Assembly (NCBI GenBank): GCA_045601805.1
Contig: JAZSAJ010000049.1
Location: 1 to 21,703, forward strand
DNA: 21,703 bases
Reading direction: 5' to 3'
Source: SIG607 sp045601805
Lineage (GTDB): Bacteria > Bacillota > Clostridia > Oscillospirales > Acutalibacteraceae
Shown: one piece after another, positions 7,976 through 16,081 of the stretch
How the letters are laid out: the number at the start of each line of letters is the position of its first letter
How positions within the stretch are numbered: position 1 is the first letter of the stretch
Notes under the pieces: model-generated
The model's input: the letters and a program-made list of their open reading frames with translations, nothing else
What the model was told of the DNA's origin: nothing
The model's database searches: none
Translations under genes and position numbers: made by a program

Positions 7976-9055
7976 TCAAATTTTTTCAAACGAACCTACA
8001 ACCTTTACAAAGTTACAGGTTTTATTAAGTTCATTTAGCATATTTTTGCCGTCACTTGCAAAAACATTGCCTTCACCTTCAACATAAAAATAATAACTCC
8101 AAATCAAATCTTTAGCCGGTCTGCTTTTAAGTGCGCGTAGGTTAAAACCGTTATCCCCAATAACAGACAAAGCATTTTTAAGACTACCGCTTTCATTTTT
8201 AACGGTAAAAAACATTATAAATTCGTTATCGTTTTTATGCTCTGCTTTTAGTGTTTTAGAAAAAACAGCAAAACGGGTGGTATTGGTTGTATCATCATTT
8301 ATTCCGTTTTGTAATATTTCAAGACCGTATTCTTCGGCAGCATCTTGACTTGCAATAGCGGCTAAATCAGTACGGTTAGTGTTTGCAACAGTTTTTGCGG
8401 CAACCGCAGTATTTTCACACTCAATAAAATTAAGTTTGTGTTCGTTAATAAACGCACTGCACTGACCAAACGCTTGAGGATGGCTAATAACATCTTTAAT
8501 ATCCGAAATTCTTGTGCCTTTTTTAGCTAATAAACATTGTTTAATAGAAAAATCGTATATACCATTTATATATAATGAGCCGAAAAACGCCAAATCCATA
8601 ACCTGTCCAACATCGCCGTTATAGCTGTTTTCAAGCGGCAACATAACGCAATCGCACTCGCCGTTTTCTACACTTTCATACGCCTCTTTAAAATTGGAAT
8701 AACCAACGGTAACTGTATTCGGGAAAATCTTTTTAGCGGCAAGTTCGGCAAATGCACCCTTTACACCGCTAAAAGCAACTCGCATACCTTCATTAATTCT
8801 TGTTTGATATTTTTTAGAAATATCCATATTGCTTTTTAAAAAATCAACATAAAAAGGCCTTATTGCTTCATCGGTTATATATTTTGAATTTTTCACAATT
8901 AAAAATTCTTCCCTTTTCGCGTCAAGTATTGGCAGTCCGTTTTCTTTTTTATATGCTGCAACTGTTTCGGCGGCTTTCATTCTTTCGCAAAAAAGTTCTG
9001 CCATTTGTTTATCTATTTCACAAATTTTTTCACGAGCCGAATTTATATCGTTCAT
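7976..9055 (-). CDS. pheA: Chorismate mutase / prephenate dehydratase (P-protein)
   Basis: Bifunctional enzyme of the phenylalanine branch: chorismate to prephenate, then to phenylpyruvate. In the 359-aa protein, residues 1-85 form an AroQ-type helical chorismate mutase, with Arg/Lys-rich helices and the DAKREE motif. Residues about 91-270 are prephenate dehydratase: FSGVKGAFAE, LPLENSYNG, SHPQAFGQC and the catalytic NTTRF with Thr260. Residues about 278-355 are a regulatory ACT domain (SGSLKNALSVIG, then KSRP where ESRP is usual), so allosteric inhibition by Phe is likely. ATG 9055 has AGAGG eight bases upstream and follows the aminotransferase stop by four bases. It also supplies prephenate for tyrA, as no separate mutase is present here. 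Confidence 0.96.
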   Translation of the reverse strand: MNDINSAREKICEIDKQMAELFCERMKAAETVAAYKKENGLPILDAKREEFLIVKNSKYITDEAIRPFYVDFLKSNMDISKKYQTRINEGMRVAFSGVKGAFAELAAKKIFPNTVTVGYSNFKEAYESVENGECDCVMLPLENSYNGDVGQVMDLAFFGSLYINGIYDFSIKQCLLAKKGTRISDIKDVISHPQAFGQCSAFINEHKLNFIECENTAVAAKTVANTNRTDLAAIASQDAAEEYGLEILQNGINDDTTNTTRFAVFSKTLKAEHKNDNEFIMFFTVKNESGSLKNALSVIGDNGFNLRALKSRPAKDLIWSYYFYVEGEGNVFASDGKNMLNELNKTCNFVKVVGSFEKI

Positions 9056-9059
9056 AATT

Positions 9060-10247
9060 TTAACCTCTGTAATATTTATAAAGTTTATAAAATGCATTTA
9101 CACTGTTTTTTACAGTTTCTTCGCTAACACACAATGCAATTCTAACATAATTTTTAACGCCGAAGTCATCGCTTGGAACAATAATTAGTTCAAATTCTTT
9201 TGCTTTTTGGGCAAACGAATATGCGTCATTATCTAAAGATTCAACCATCATATAAAATGCACCTGACGGTAAAACAACATTATATCCAATATCACAAAGT
9301 GCTTTATATAAAAGGTTACGGTTGCGTTCATAAACCGTAATATCACTTGTTTTACCCAAACATTCAGCAACGGTTTTTTGCATTAAACTTGGAGCGCAGA
9401 CAAAGCCGAGTGACCTTCCTGCGCCACAAATTGCAGCAAAAATATCATTAGCATTATCAGCATCACACGAAACTTCAATATACCCAATTCTTTCGCCCGG
9501 AAGTGAAAGGGATTTGCTAAAGGAATAACAAGTTAATGTGTTGTTATAATAACAAGACGGATACGGTACCGAAATATTATCAAAAACAAGTTCACGGTAC
9601 GGCTCATCGCTAATTAAATAAATCTGCTTTTCGTACTTTTCTTGCATTTTATAAAGCAAATTTGAAAGGTTTATAATGTCTTCTTTTGAATACACAACAC
9701 CACTTGGGTTATTAGGCGAATTAATAATTATTGCCGATGTGTTTTTATTAAAACAATCTTCAAGATTTTTAAAATTAATAGATAAATCGTTTAAATTCGG
9801 TTTGCAAACAACCATTTTTGCACCGCTATTTTCAATGAACACTTTATATTCGGGAAAATATGGCGCTATAACAATAACTTCATCGTTTTGGTTTGTAACA
9901 GCAGAAAGCGAAATAGTTAAACTTGCGGCAGCACCACAGGTCATATAAATTAAATCGGCGTTTGAATTTTTACCGCTGTTTTTTGTTATATATTCTGCAA
10001 TTTTGCTTCTTACACCATAATCACCTGCTGCCGAAGTATAACCGTGAAGTGAAACAGCACAAGAATTCTTAAGCAAACTGTTTATTGTATCTTCAACGAT
10101 TTTTGGTGGTGCTACGCTTGGGTTCCCCAAGCTAAAATCAAACACATTTTCTTCGCCAATTTCTTTTTTTCTTTTATTTGCAAACTCAAACAGTTCGCGA
10201 ATAACCGAACTTTTTTTACCTAAATTTTCATATTTTTTGTTTATCAT
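9060..10247 (-). CDS. Class I/II PLP-dependent aminotransferase, probably aromatic
   Basis: Fold-type I aminotransferase of the AspC-like family, 395 aa. The PLP lysine is K245 in YSFSKSLSLPGERIGY; SPNNPSG (177-183), ISDEPY (212-217) and R253 complete the cofactor site, and YVRIALC near the C-terminus holds the substrate carboxylate Arg. As first gene of an operon that makes phenylpyruvate and 4-hydroxyphenylpyruvate, it most likely performs the final transamination to Phe and Tyr; this is inferred from context. Aspartate or a broader specificity is possible. ATG 10247 has AAGGCGG six bases upstream. Its initiation region lies 15 bases after the attenuator terminator. Confidence 0.9.
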   Translation of the reverse strand: MINKKYENLGKKSSVIRELFEFANKRKKEIGEENVFDFSLGNPSVAPPKIVEDTINSLLKNSCAVSLHGYTSAAGDYGVRSKIAEYITKNSGKNSNADLIYMTCGAAASLTISLSAVTNQNDEVIVIAPYFPEYKVFIENSGAKMVVCKPNLNDLSINFKNLEDCFNKNTSAIIINSPNNPSGVVYSKEDIINLSNLLYKMQEKYEKQIYLISDEPYRELVFDNISVPYPSCYYNNTLTCYSFSKSLSLPGERIGYIEVSCDADNANDIFAAICGAGRSLGFVCAPSLMQKTVAECLGKTSDITVYERNRNLLYKALCDIGYNVVLPSGAFYMMVESLDNDAYSFAQKAKEFELIIVPSDDFGVKNYVRIALCVSEETVKNSVNAFYKLYKYYRG

Positions 10248-10261
10248 AAATTACCGCCTTC

Positions 10262-10314
10262 AAATAAAAAGCCGCAATCATTATGCCAAAAAATAAGCAT
10301 GCAGATTGCGGGCT
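10262..10314 (-). terminator. Attenuator terminator of the aromatic operon
   Basis: On the minus strand AGCCCGCAATC (10314-10304) pairs with GATTGCGGCT (10279-10270), with one bulged C, followed directly by TTTTTATTT. ATGC and GCAT inside extend the hairpin. It sits between the leader ORF and the first structural gene, so it would end transcription unless disrupted. Upstream bases could form a competing antiterminator: GTATGC (10358-10353) with GCATGC (10302-10297), and ATTGC (10335-10331) with GCAAT (10309-10305). Confidence 0.85.
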
Positions 10315-10334
10315 ATGTATAATTATTTAAGCAA

Positions 10335-10406
10335 TTAAACAGCGCTTAAAGAGCATACACAGTCCGAACAAATATAGTAATAAAATCGAAAAACTTTATC
10401 AAACAT
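10335..10406 (-). CDS. Phe/Tyr-rich leader peptide (23 aa)
   Basis: A 23-codon ORF starts with ATG at 10406, seven bases after a strong GAAGGAG, and ends with TAA at 10337-10335. It begins MFDKVFRFYYYICSDC. Phe occupies positions 2, 6 and 8, and Tyr positions 9, 10 and 11; there is no Trp. Three Cys follow at 13, 16 and 18. Such clustering of pathway end products is the hallmark of ribosome-mediated attenuation, as in enterobacterial pheA leaders. A ribosome stalled on the Tyr codons (10382-10374) would leave 10358-10353 free to pair with the terminator arm, while one reaching the stop would cover it. A perfect stem TTTAAGC (10350-10344) with GCTTAAA (10332-10326) could be the pause or anti-antiterminator hairpin. 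Identification rests on direct reading; regulation is inferred. Confidence 0.82.
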   Translation of the reverse strand: MFDKVFRFYYYICSDCVCSLSAV

Positions 10407-10438
10407 AAGTATACTCCTTCTTAAAAAAATTTTTATAT

Positions 10439-10467
10439 ATTATATACCTTTTATTTTAATATGTCAA
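10439..10467 (-). promoter_or_regulatory. Consensus promoter of the aromatic operon
   Basis: On the minus strand a perfect TTGACA (10467-10462) is separated by exactly 17 bases from a perfect TATAAT (10444-10439). Transcription should start near 10432, giving a leader of about 185 nt before the aminotransferase ATG. The -35 box overlaps the TGA stop of the preceding radical SAM gene. A full-consensus promoter suits a system whose control lies downstream in the attenuator. Confidence 0.9.
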
Positions 10468-11348
10468 GCACGAACAACGCCAAATCCATCAAAAACCGGG
10501 GTATATTCTTTACCGTGTGAATTAAAGTCTTGAATATATGCATTTTGTATTCCTGAATTCAAAAAATAATCAACAACTTTATTGTATTCTCGCTTTGTAA
10601 TTGAGCGGTTTATTTCTTTAAAATTTTTAGCGTTAAAACACGGTGTGTATTGTGCCATTAAACTAAAATACGCGTTCGGTGTGTTGCTTTTTACCCAATC
10701 AATAATACTAATTGCATCGTTTGTTGAAAGAGGTAAAATCATATGCCGTACAATTAAACCGCTTTGCATAATACCGCCTTTAAATACCGCAATCGGTTTT
10801 TCTTTGTAAGCTGCTTTAATAAATTCGGTTGCAACATTAAAATAATTGTTTGCAAAAGAATATTTCTCTGCTTTTTTGGTGTCAAAATATTTAAAATCTA
10901 ATAAATAAACATCAAAAATATTCTCTTTAAAAACACTTACATCATCGTATGAACTGCTGTTATAAACAAGCGGAATATTAGGTCTATATATTTTTAATGC
11001 TTCTTTAATAGCGTGAATGTAATGTGACGGTGTAACAAAATTAATATTGTGTGCGCCATTTTGTTCAAGTTCTTTAAAAATTTCAGCCAAGCGTTCAACC
11101 GTAACCGTATAACCGAAATTATCATTACTGATGTCAAAGTTTTGACAGTAAACACACTTTAAATTACAACCGCTAAAGAAAATAGTGCCCGACCCGTTTT
11201 CGCCGCTTATGCACGGTTCTTCGCCAAAATAAATACCAGCACGCGCAATTTTTGGCAATTGCGGCATTTTGCAGTAACCAAAATTTTCTCTGCTATTAAA
11301 GTTTGCGTTACATTTCCTTGGACACTGATTGCAATTTATCGGTTTCAT
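10464..11348 (-). CDS. PflA/PflX-like radical SAM protein
   Basis: Radical S-adenosylmethionine protein related to pyruvate formate-lyase activating enzymes, 294 aa. The 4Fe-4S/SAM motif is C61-NLK-C65-VY-C68 (CNLKCVYCQN). An N-terminal cysteine cluster (C6, C9, C13, C26) may bind a second cluster or zinc and is typical of the PflX-like subgroup. The substrate cannot be told, and no glycyl radical enzyme gene is nearby. ATG 11348 is chosen for AAAGGA four bases upstream and because the protein then begins just before the cysteine cluster; it overlaps the exonuclease gene by 41 bases. I see no terminator between it and the aromatic operon promoter, so read-through would meet the attenuator. 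Confidence 0.88.
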   Translation of the reverse strand: MKPINCNQCPRKCNANFNSRENFGYCKMPQLPKIARAGIYFGEEPCISGENGSGTIFFSGCNLKCVYCQNFDISNDNFGYTVTVERLAEIFKELEQNGAHNINFVTPSHYIHAIKEALKIYRPNIPLVYNSSSYDDVSVFKENIFDVYLLDFKYFDTKKAEKYSFANNYFNVATEFIKAAYKEKPIAVFKGGIMQSGLIVRHMILPLSTNDAISIIDWVKSNTPNAYFSLMAQYTPCFNAKNFKEINRSITKREYNKVVDYFLNSGIQNAYIQDFNSHGKEYTPVFDGFGVVRA

Positions 11349-12213
11349 TTTTTCCTTTCTCAACGGGTTTTGCGTCAATAACACGCTTTTTAACAATTAA
11401 ATTATCGTAAGTTTTTTTAAAAGACACCCTGCCAATAAACATTTTTTTGCAATTTACACAACGAAAATTAGCAGAAAACCAACCGTTTCTGTATTTCCAA
11501 CCGGTTAAACACTTGGCGGTTTTTTTACAATTATCACAATTAAAAATTAAATCTTCGGGTTTAATTAAATCGTCGTGAATATTTGTTAGCGTATATGATT
11601 TAAAGGTTAAACGCTCAAAAAATTCGGGCTTTGTTGTATCCTTAATATACGGAATAATGCTATCCTTTGTATAAAATCGTTTTAATAGGGCAACTGAAAG
11701 CAAACTATCATCTTTTGCGGTATGTAAATCAAGGCCCTCAGCCGAAATTTTAAGCATTTCGGCGGCATGTAAAAGTGAAATTTGAGATTTAATTTCAAAT
11801 CCAAGTTCACGCATTTTATTTTGCACAAAACTTTGTAAATCCATATACTTGCCGTAACGGAATTTAACACCTTTTGGGAAAACAAATTTTGTGTTATCAA
11901 TAAGCGTATACAAATCAGATGTGCTCCAAGTCATCATAAGATAATCTTTTGGAACGAATTTGTTGTATTTGCTAATAGCTTCCGAAACCGAAACACCGTC
12001 TGCCATAATTTCAGCGGTAATTCCAGTTAATTCAACAAAGCGTTTCGTTAACTTTTTGCTAATAGCCGATTTAATAACAACTTCAAAGGTGTCAACAATA
12101 TTAAGTTTTTCATCTAAACGGACAGCGCCAATTTGAATAATTTGATTAACAAAACGGTGGTGTTTTTTAGAATACACGCTGTCCCATTCTAAATCCAAAA
12201 CAACAATTTCCAT
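11308..12213 (-). CDS. DEDD-family 3'-5' exonuclease with C-terminal zinc-ribbon-like Cys pairs
   Basis: A 301-aa protein with an RNase T/DnaQ-type exonuclease domain in residues 1 to about 180: D7-x-E9 (LDLEWD), a central Asp near residue 100 and HTAKDD (H164, D169), giving the DEDDh active-site pattern. After a linker come CDNC (226-229), C235 and CVNC (252-255), which resemble a zinc ribbon. The last 25 residues are charged and probably disordered. It likely trims single-stranded RNA or DNA ends; the substrate is unknown. Its ATG overlaps the typA stop (TAATG) and its end overlaps the radical SAM gene, so the three genes form one transcript. Confidence 0.85.
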   Translation of the reverse strand: MEIVVLDLEWDSVYSKKHHRFVNQIIQIGAVRLDEKLNIVDTFEVVIKSAISKKLTKRFVELTGITAEIMADGVSVSEAISKYNKFVPKDYLMMTWSTSDLYTLIDNTKFVFPKGVKFRYGKYMDLQSFVQNKMRELGFEIKSQISLLHAAEMLKISAEGLDLHTAKDDSLLSVALLKRFYTKDSIIPYIKDTTKPEFFERLTFKSYTLTNIHDDLIKPEDLIFNCDNCKKTAKCLTGWKYRNGWFSANFRCVNCKKMFIGRVSFKKTYDNLIVKKRVIDAKPVEKGKNETDKLQSVSKEM

Positions 12214-14033
12214 TATTTTTTACGTGACTCTGCTTTCATTCGTAATTCTTTGTTAAGAATAGTTTTTCTTAATCTAATGAAGTTTGGTGTAATTTCAACT
12301 AATTCATCGTTTTTAATAAATTCAAGCGATTGTTCCAAACTCATAACCGACGGCGGAACAAGTCTTAATGCATCGTCAGAACCTGCGGCACGAGTGTTTG
12401 TAAGTTGCTTTTTCTTGCACACATTACATACAATATCTTCGTTTTTTGGGTTTTCGCCAACAATCATACCCTCGTAAACGCTAACGCCAGGGCCAATAAA
12501 CAAACGGCCTCTGCTTTGTGTATTAAAAAGACCGTAACCGGTGCTTTCACCGTCTTCATGAACAATAATAGAGCCGGTGTTTCTTTGGTCAATATCGCCT
12601 TTGTAGGGTTCGTATCCATTAAAAATATGGCTCATAATGCCGTTACCGTTAGTATCGGTTAAAAACTGCGAACGGTAACCAAGCAAACCGCGAGCAGGTA
12701 TTAAAAATTCAAGGTGCGAAGTTCCGCCTTCTCTTGTTCCCATATTTTTAATTTCAGCTTTTCGTGTGCCAAGACGCTCCATAACGGCACCAACATATTC
12801 TTCGGGAACTTCTATCATTAAAAGTTCTATTGGCTCCATTAAAACGCCGTTTTCGTGTTTAAAAATTACGGCAGGCGGTGAAACCTGAAATTCATAACCT
12901 TGTCGGCGCATTGTTTCAATAAGAATGGAAAGGTGTAATTCTCCCCTGCCCGAAACCTTAAAAGTATCGGCAGAATCGGTTTCTTCAACCTTTAAGCTAA
13001 CATTTGTTTCCATTTCTTTAAACAATCTGTCGCGCAAATTCCTTGAAGTAACATATTTGCCGTCTTGTCCTGCAAAAGGCGAATTGTTTACCATAAAGTT
13101 CATTGAAAGTGTCGGCTCGTCAATTTTAATAAACGGCAACGGCTCAACACAGGTAATATCACAAGCCGTTTCGCCAATATTTAAACTGCTTATACCTGCA
13201 ATCTGAACTAAACTACCAAACGATGCAGATTCAACTTCGGTGCGCTTTAATCCTTCGGTTACAAAAAGTTTTTGTATTTTTGCGTTGGTCTTGGTGCCGT
13301 CGCGGTGGCAAACACAAACAGTTTGTCCAACTTTAGCAGTACCGCGTTCAACCCTGCCAACACCTATTCTTCCTAAATAATCATCATAAACAATATTAGA
13401 AAACAGAATTTGTAATGGGCCTTCATCGTCGCCAACAGGTGGCTCAATATTATTTATAATTGCTTCAAAAAGGGGTTTTAAATCAGTTCCCTTTTCGTTT
13501 GGAGAATCACTTGCAAAGCCGTTTCTGCCCGAAGCATAAACTACAGGGAATTCAATTTGTTCTTCATCGGCACCAAGGTCAATAAATAAATCTAAAACCT
13601 CGTCAACAACCTCTTCGGGCCTTGCCATAGGTCGGTCAACTTTATTTACAACAACAATAGCTTTTTTATTAAGTGAAAGCGCTTTTTTTAACACAAAACG
13701 AGTTTGCGGCATACAACCCTCAAAAGCATCAACCAAAAGCAAAACGCCGTCAACCATTGTCAAAATACGCTCAACTTCACCACCGAAATCGGCATGTCCC
13801 GGCGTGTCAACAATGTTTATCTTAATATCTTTATAAACAACACTTGTTATTTTAGATAAAATTGTAATACCGCGTTCACGCTCTAAATCGTTAGAGTCCA
13901 TAACGCGTTCATCAACCTGTTCATTTGCCCTAAAAGTACCGCTTTGTTTTAAAAGCTGGTCCACAAGTGTAGTTTTACCATGGTCAACATGGGCAATAAT
14001 TGCAATGTTTCTTAAATTTTCAATTCGTTTCAT
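12213..14033 (-). CDS. typA: Ribosome-associated GTPase TypA/BipA
   Basis: Translational GTPase related to EF-G and LepA that binds the ribosome and aids 50S assembly and stress or cold growth. The 606-aa protein carries G1 AHVDHGKT (14-21), the switch I RERGIT, G3 DTPGH (76-80), G4 NKVD (130-133), then the beta-barrel, EF-G-like domains and the BipA-specific C-terminal domain. The start is ATG at 14033 (MKRIENLRNIAIIAHVDHG), preceded by GGTGA about five bases upstream. A longer frame reaches 14105, but those codons lie upstream of and across the promoter and are unlike the family. It is first gene of the typA-exonuclease-radical SAM operon. Confidence 0.97.
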   Translation of the reverse strand: MKRIENLRNIAIIAHVDHGKTTLVDQLLKQSGTFRANEQVDERVMDSNDLERERGITILSKITSVVYKDIKINIVDTPGHADFGGEVERILTMVDGVLLLVDAFEGCMPQTRFVLKKALSLNKKAIVVVNKVDRPMARPEEVVDEVLDLFIDLGADEEQIEFPVVYASGRNGFASDSPNEKGTDLKPLFEAIINNIEPPVGDDEGPLQILFSNIVYDDYLGRIGVGRVERGTAKVGQTVCVCHRDGTKTNAKIQKLFVTEGLKRTEVESASFGSLVQIAGISSLNIGETACDITCVEPLPFIKIDEPTLSMNFMVNNSPFAGQDGKYVTSRNLRDRLFKEMETNVSLKVEETDSADTFKVSGRGELHLSILIETMRRQGYEFQVSPPAVIFKHENGVLMEPIELLMIEVPEEYVGAVMERLGTRKAEIKNMGTREGGTSHLEFLIPARGLLGYRSQFLTDTNGNGIMSHIFNGYEPYKGDIDQRNTGSIIVHEDGESTGYGLFNTQSRGRLFIGPGVSVYEGMIVGENPKNEDIVCNVCKKKQLTNTRAAGSDDALRLVPPSVMSLEQSLEFIKNDELVEITPNFIRLRKTILNKELRMKAESRKK

Positions 14034-14052
14034 ATAATCACCACAATTTGTA

Positions 14053-14081
14053 ATTATACCACAGTTAATTTTTAACCGCAA
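14053..14081 (-). promoter_or_regulatory. Extended -10 promoter for typA
   Basis: Minus strand: TTGCGG (14081-14076), 17 bases, then TATAAT (14058-14053) preceded by TGG, which forms an extended -10. The gene starts 20 bases downstream of the -10. It lies between the FAD oxidoreductase stop and the typA start, so typA need not rely on read-through. Confidence 0.65.
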
Positions 14082-14088
14082 CAGGTTA

Positions 14089-15387
14089 TTACAGATTTTT
14101 GTCACTTGTTGCAGGATTTTCTAAAACTTTGCCGTCTTCACTAAACCGTGAGCCATGGCAAGGACAGTCCCACGAATGTTCATATTTGTTATATTTAAGC
14201 GCACATCCCAAATGCGGACATCTTGGCACTGTAGGTGTTAACAAATTAAAAACAGTTTCTACGCTGTTTTTTAAAAGCTGAGGGTGTAAAACACTTCTGT
14301 CTGGCGAAAAAGCATCGGCGTAATCATTTTGTTTGTTTTGAATTAAATCAGAAAGTATTAAAGCCGAAACCATTGAAGAAGTCATTCCCCATTTATTAAA
14401 ACCGGTTGCAACATAAAGATTAGGGGTGTTTTTTGAATAGTTTCCGATATACGGAATAGAATCAAGCGTCATACAGTCTTGTGTTGCCCAACGCGCGACC
14501 TCGGAAGTTTTGGGATAGTTAATTTTTGAAAATTCAACTAATTCTTTCCAGTTACCGCCTTTTTTACCTGTTTTGTGACTCCCACCGCCTAATAATAAAA
14601 TATCTTTATAAGTTCTAAACGATAAACCTTTAATATCGGCATCAACAAACATTCCGTTTGGTAGCGGTGCATTTTTAAGCGCCAAAACATAAGAACGATG
14701 CTGATACATTTTTATAAAATAAGCACCGTGTTTGTTTATAATTGGAAAATGGGTTGCAACAATAATTTTTTCAGCATAAATTTTACCCCTGTTAGTAACC
14801 ACTCCACCATTAAAAAATTCTAAAACCTTTGTGTCTTCAAAAATCTTTATACCGTTTGTTATAAAATAACAAAATTTTAATGGGTTAAACTGTGCTTGGT
14901 TTTTAATTTTAACTGCACCTACGGTATTTACAGGTATATCTAATCTTTCAACAAATTCTGCATTATAACCAAGCCGTTCATACGCCTTAATTTCACTTTC
15001 TATCTCTTTTCTGTTGTTTGTTGAATAAACATAAGCATCTTTTGTTTCCCAATCACATTCAATATTTTTACATAATTCATTATACTTGTTAAGCGCCAAT
15101 TCTTGCGTTTTTAAATATTTAGATGCAGTTTCAATTCCGTATTTATTAATAATGTTATTATAAATCAAACCGTGTTGCAGTGTTATTTTCGCCGTTGTGT
15201 TACCTGTTACGCCATGACAAATTCTGTCTGCTTCAACCAAAACGCAATCAATTCCCGCATTTTTAAGTTCATAAGCACACAATATTCCTGCCATTCCGCC
15301 GCCAACAATTAACACATCGGTTTTTAAATCAGCGCTTAATGGTTTAAATTTTGTGTCTTTAAATTCGTTTACCCATAAAGATTTCAA
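14089..15387 (-). CDS. FAD-dependent oxidoreductase with C-terminal Rieske domain
   Basis: A 432-aa protein made of a DAO-type FAD domain (dinucleotide motif VLIVGGGMAGIL near residues 25-36, then an acidic end of the second strand) and a short C-terminal Rieske [2Fe-2S] domain: C390-P-H392 and C408-P-C-H411-G. It resembles the Bacillus YhfW-type fusion, whose substrate is unknown; an amine or amino-acid oxidation feeding electrons to the cluster is plausible. The Rieske part ends soon after the second motif (ENPATSDKNL), shorter than usual. The start is probably TTG at 15387, eight bases after AGGAG; a GTG at 15396 overlaps the SD. No clear promoter is seen, only a terminator 40-85 bases upstream. 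Confidence 0.88.
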   Translation of the reverse strand: MKSLWVNEFKDTKFKPLSADLKTDVLIVGGGMAGILCAYELKNAGIDCVLVEADRICHGVTGNTTAKITLQHGLIYNNIINKYGIETASKYLKTQELALNKYNELCKNIECDWETKDAYVYSTNNRKEIESEIKAYERLGYNAEFVERLDIPVNTVGAVKIKNQAQFNPLKFCYFITNGIKIFEDTKVLEFFNGGVVTNRGKIYAEKIIVATHFPIINKHGAYFIKMYQHRSYVLALKNAPLPNGMFVDADIKGLSFRTYKDILLLGGGSHKTGKKGGNWKELVEFSKINYPKTSEVARWATQDCMTLDSIPYIGNYSKNTPNLYVATGFNKWGMTSSMVSALILSDLIQNKQNDYADAFSPDRSVLHPQLLKNSVETVFNLLTPTVPRCPHLGCALKYNKYEHSWDCPCHGSRFSEDGKVLENPATSDKNL

Positions 15388-15423
15388 AATTTTCACTCCT
15401 AAATATCTTTATGAATATTGTTT

Positions 15424-15470
15424 CCCTAAAAAAATAAAAACAACCCTATTCGTTAAAATAAGGTTGTTTT
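15424..15470 (-). terminator. Terminator of the 15477-16055 membrane protein gene
   Basis: Minus strand: AACAACC (15468-15462) pairs with GGTTGTT (15445-15439), extended by TTATT/AATAG pairing, followed by TTTATTTTTTT. It lies just past the stop of the upstream gene and separates it from the FAD oxidoreductase. Confidence 0.85.
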
Positions 15471-15476
15471 AATATA

Positions 15477-16055
15477 TTAATTTAAAGTATAGTTTTCATT
15501 ACTTTCGGTTGGAACTTCTTGCGCGGCTCCATTATCTTGTTCAGAATTTTTAATTTTATTATAAGTGGAAATTGCAATAATTAAATAAGAAATAACCCAA
15601 ATATGAAAAATAATATCAAAAATTGAATCCACAGAAAAACCGCTTATAAAAACCATTGCCAAAGTATCAATTATAAAGAATATAAGTGCAAAAATTACGG
15701 CACCAATTTTTTTCTTTTTTGCAAAAAGCCAACAAATAAAATACACAAGTATAATCACTGCCGCAACTGCAATTGTAACATAAAAAACAGAAGAATCAAA
15801 GAACTCTATATTTTCAGCATCAGCATAGTATTCGTTCGGATAAAATCCGCAAAGATATTTACCCAAACTAACGGCAAAATAAGGAATAAAAGCAGAAAAC
15901 AAAAAATATGTATCAGCGTTTGTTAAAAGCAAAATTATGTTAATTACACTAAAAACAACTATAAGCAATATATTACCAATACTGCTTTTATATTTAGCTT
16001 CAAGCGTGTTTGTTCCTGTGTTATTGCCATATTTCTTTCCCAATATACCCGACAT
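15477..16055 (-). CDS. Hypothetical five-helix membrane protein (192 aa)
   Basis: I do not recognise a family. Hydrophobic segments at about 27-45, 50-68, 89-111, 117-139 and 146-164 predict five membrane helices, with a Lys cluster (FAKKKK, 112-116) after the third. The last 28 residues are polar and probably cytoplasmic or disordered. No catalytic motif stands out. The ATG has AGGGGGA five bases upstream. A promoter (16082-16111) lies directly ahead and a strong terminator behind, so it is a single-gene unit. Confidence 0.8.
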   Translation of the reverse strand: MSGILGKKYGNNTGTNTLEAKYKSSIGNILLIVVFSVINIILLLTNADTYFLFSAFIPYFAVSLGKYLCGFYPNEYYADAENIEFFDSSVFYVTIAVAAVIILVYFICWLFAKKKKIGAVIFALIFFIIDTLAMVFISGFSVDSIFDIIFHIWVISYLIIAISTYNKIKNSEQDNGAAQEVPTESNENYTLN

Positions 16056-16081
16056 AAAAATCCCCCTAAAATTATAATATT

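Noticed and set aside
10248..10440. T-box riboswitch ahead of the aromatic operon
   Set aside because: The leader is too short and the conserved T-box sequence that pairs with the tRNA acceptor end is not there; a coding leader with an SD explains the region better.
14034..14105. N-terminal extension of TypA (24 extra residues)
   Set aside because: The extension is unlike the family, lacks an SD and lies over the promoter; the ATG at 14033 gives the standard start.
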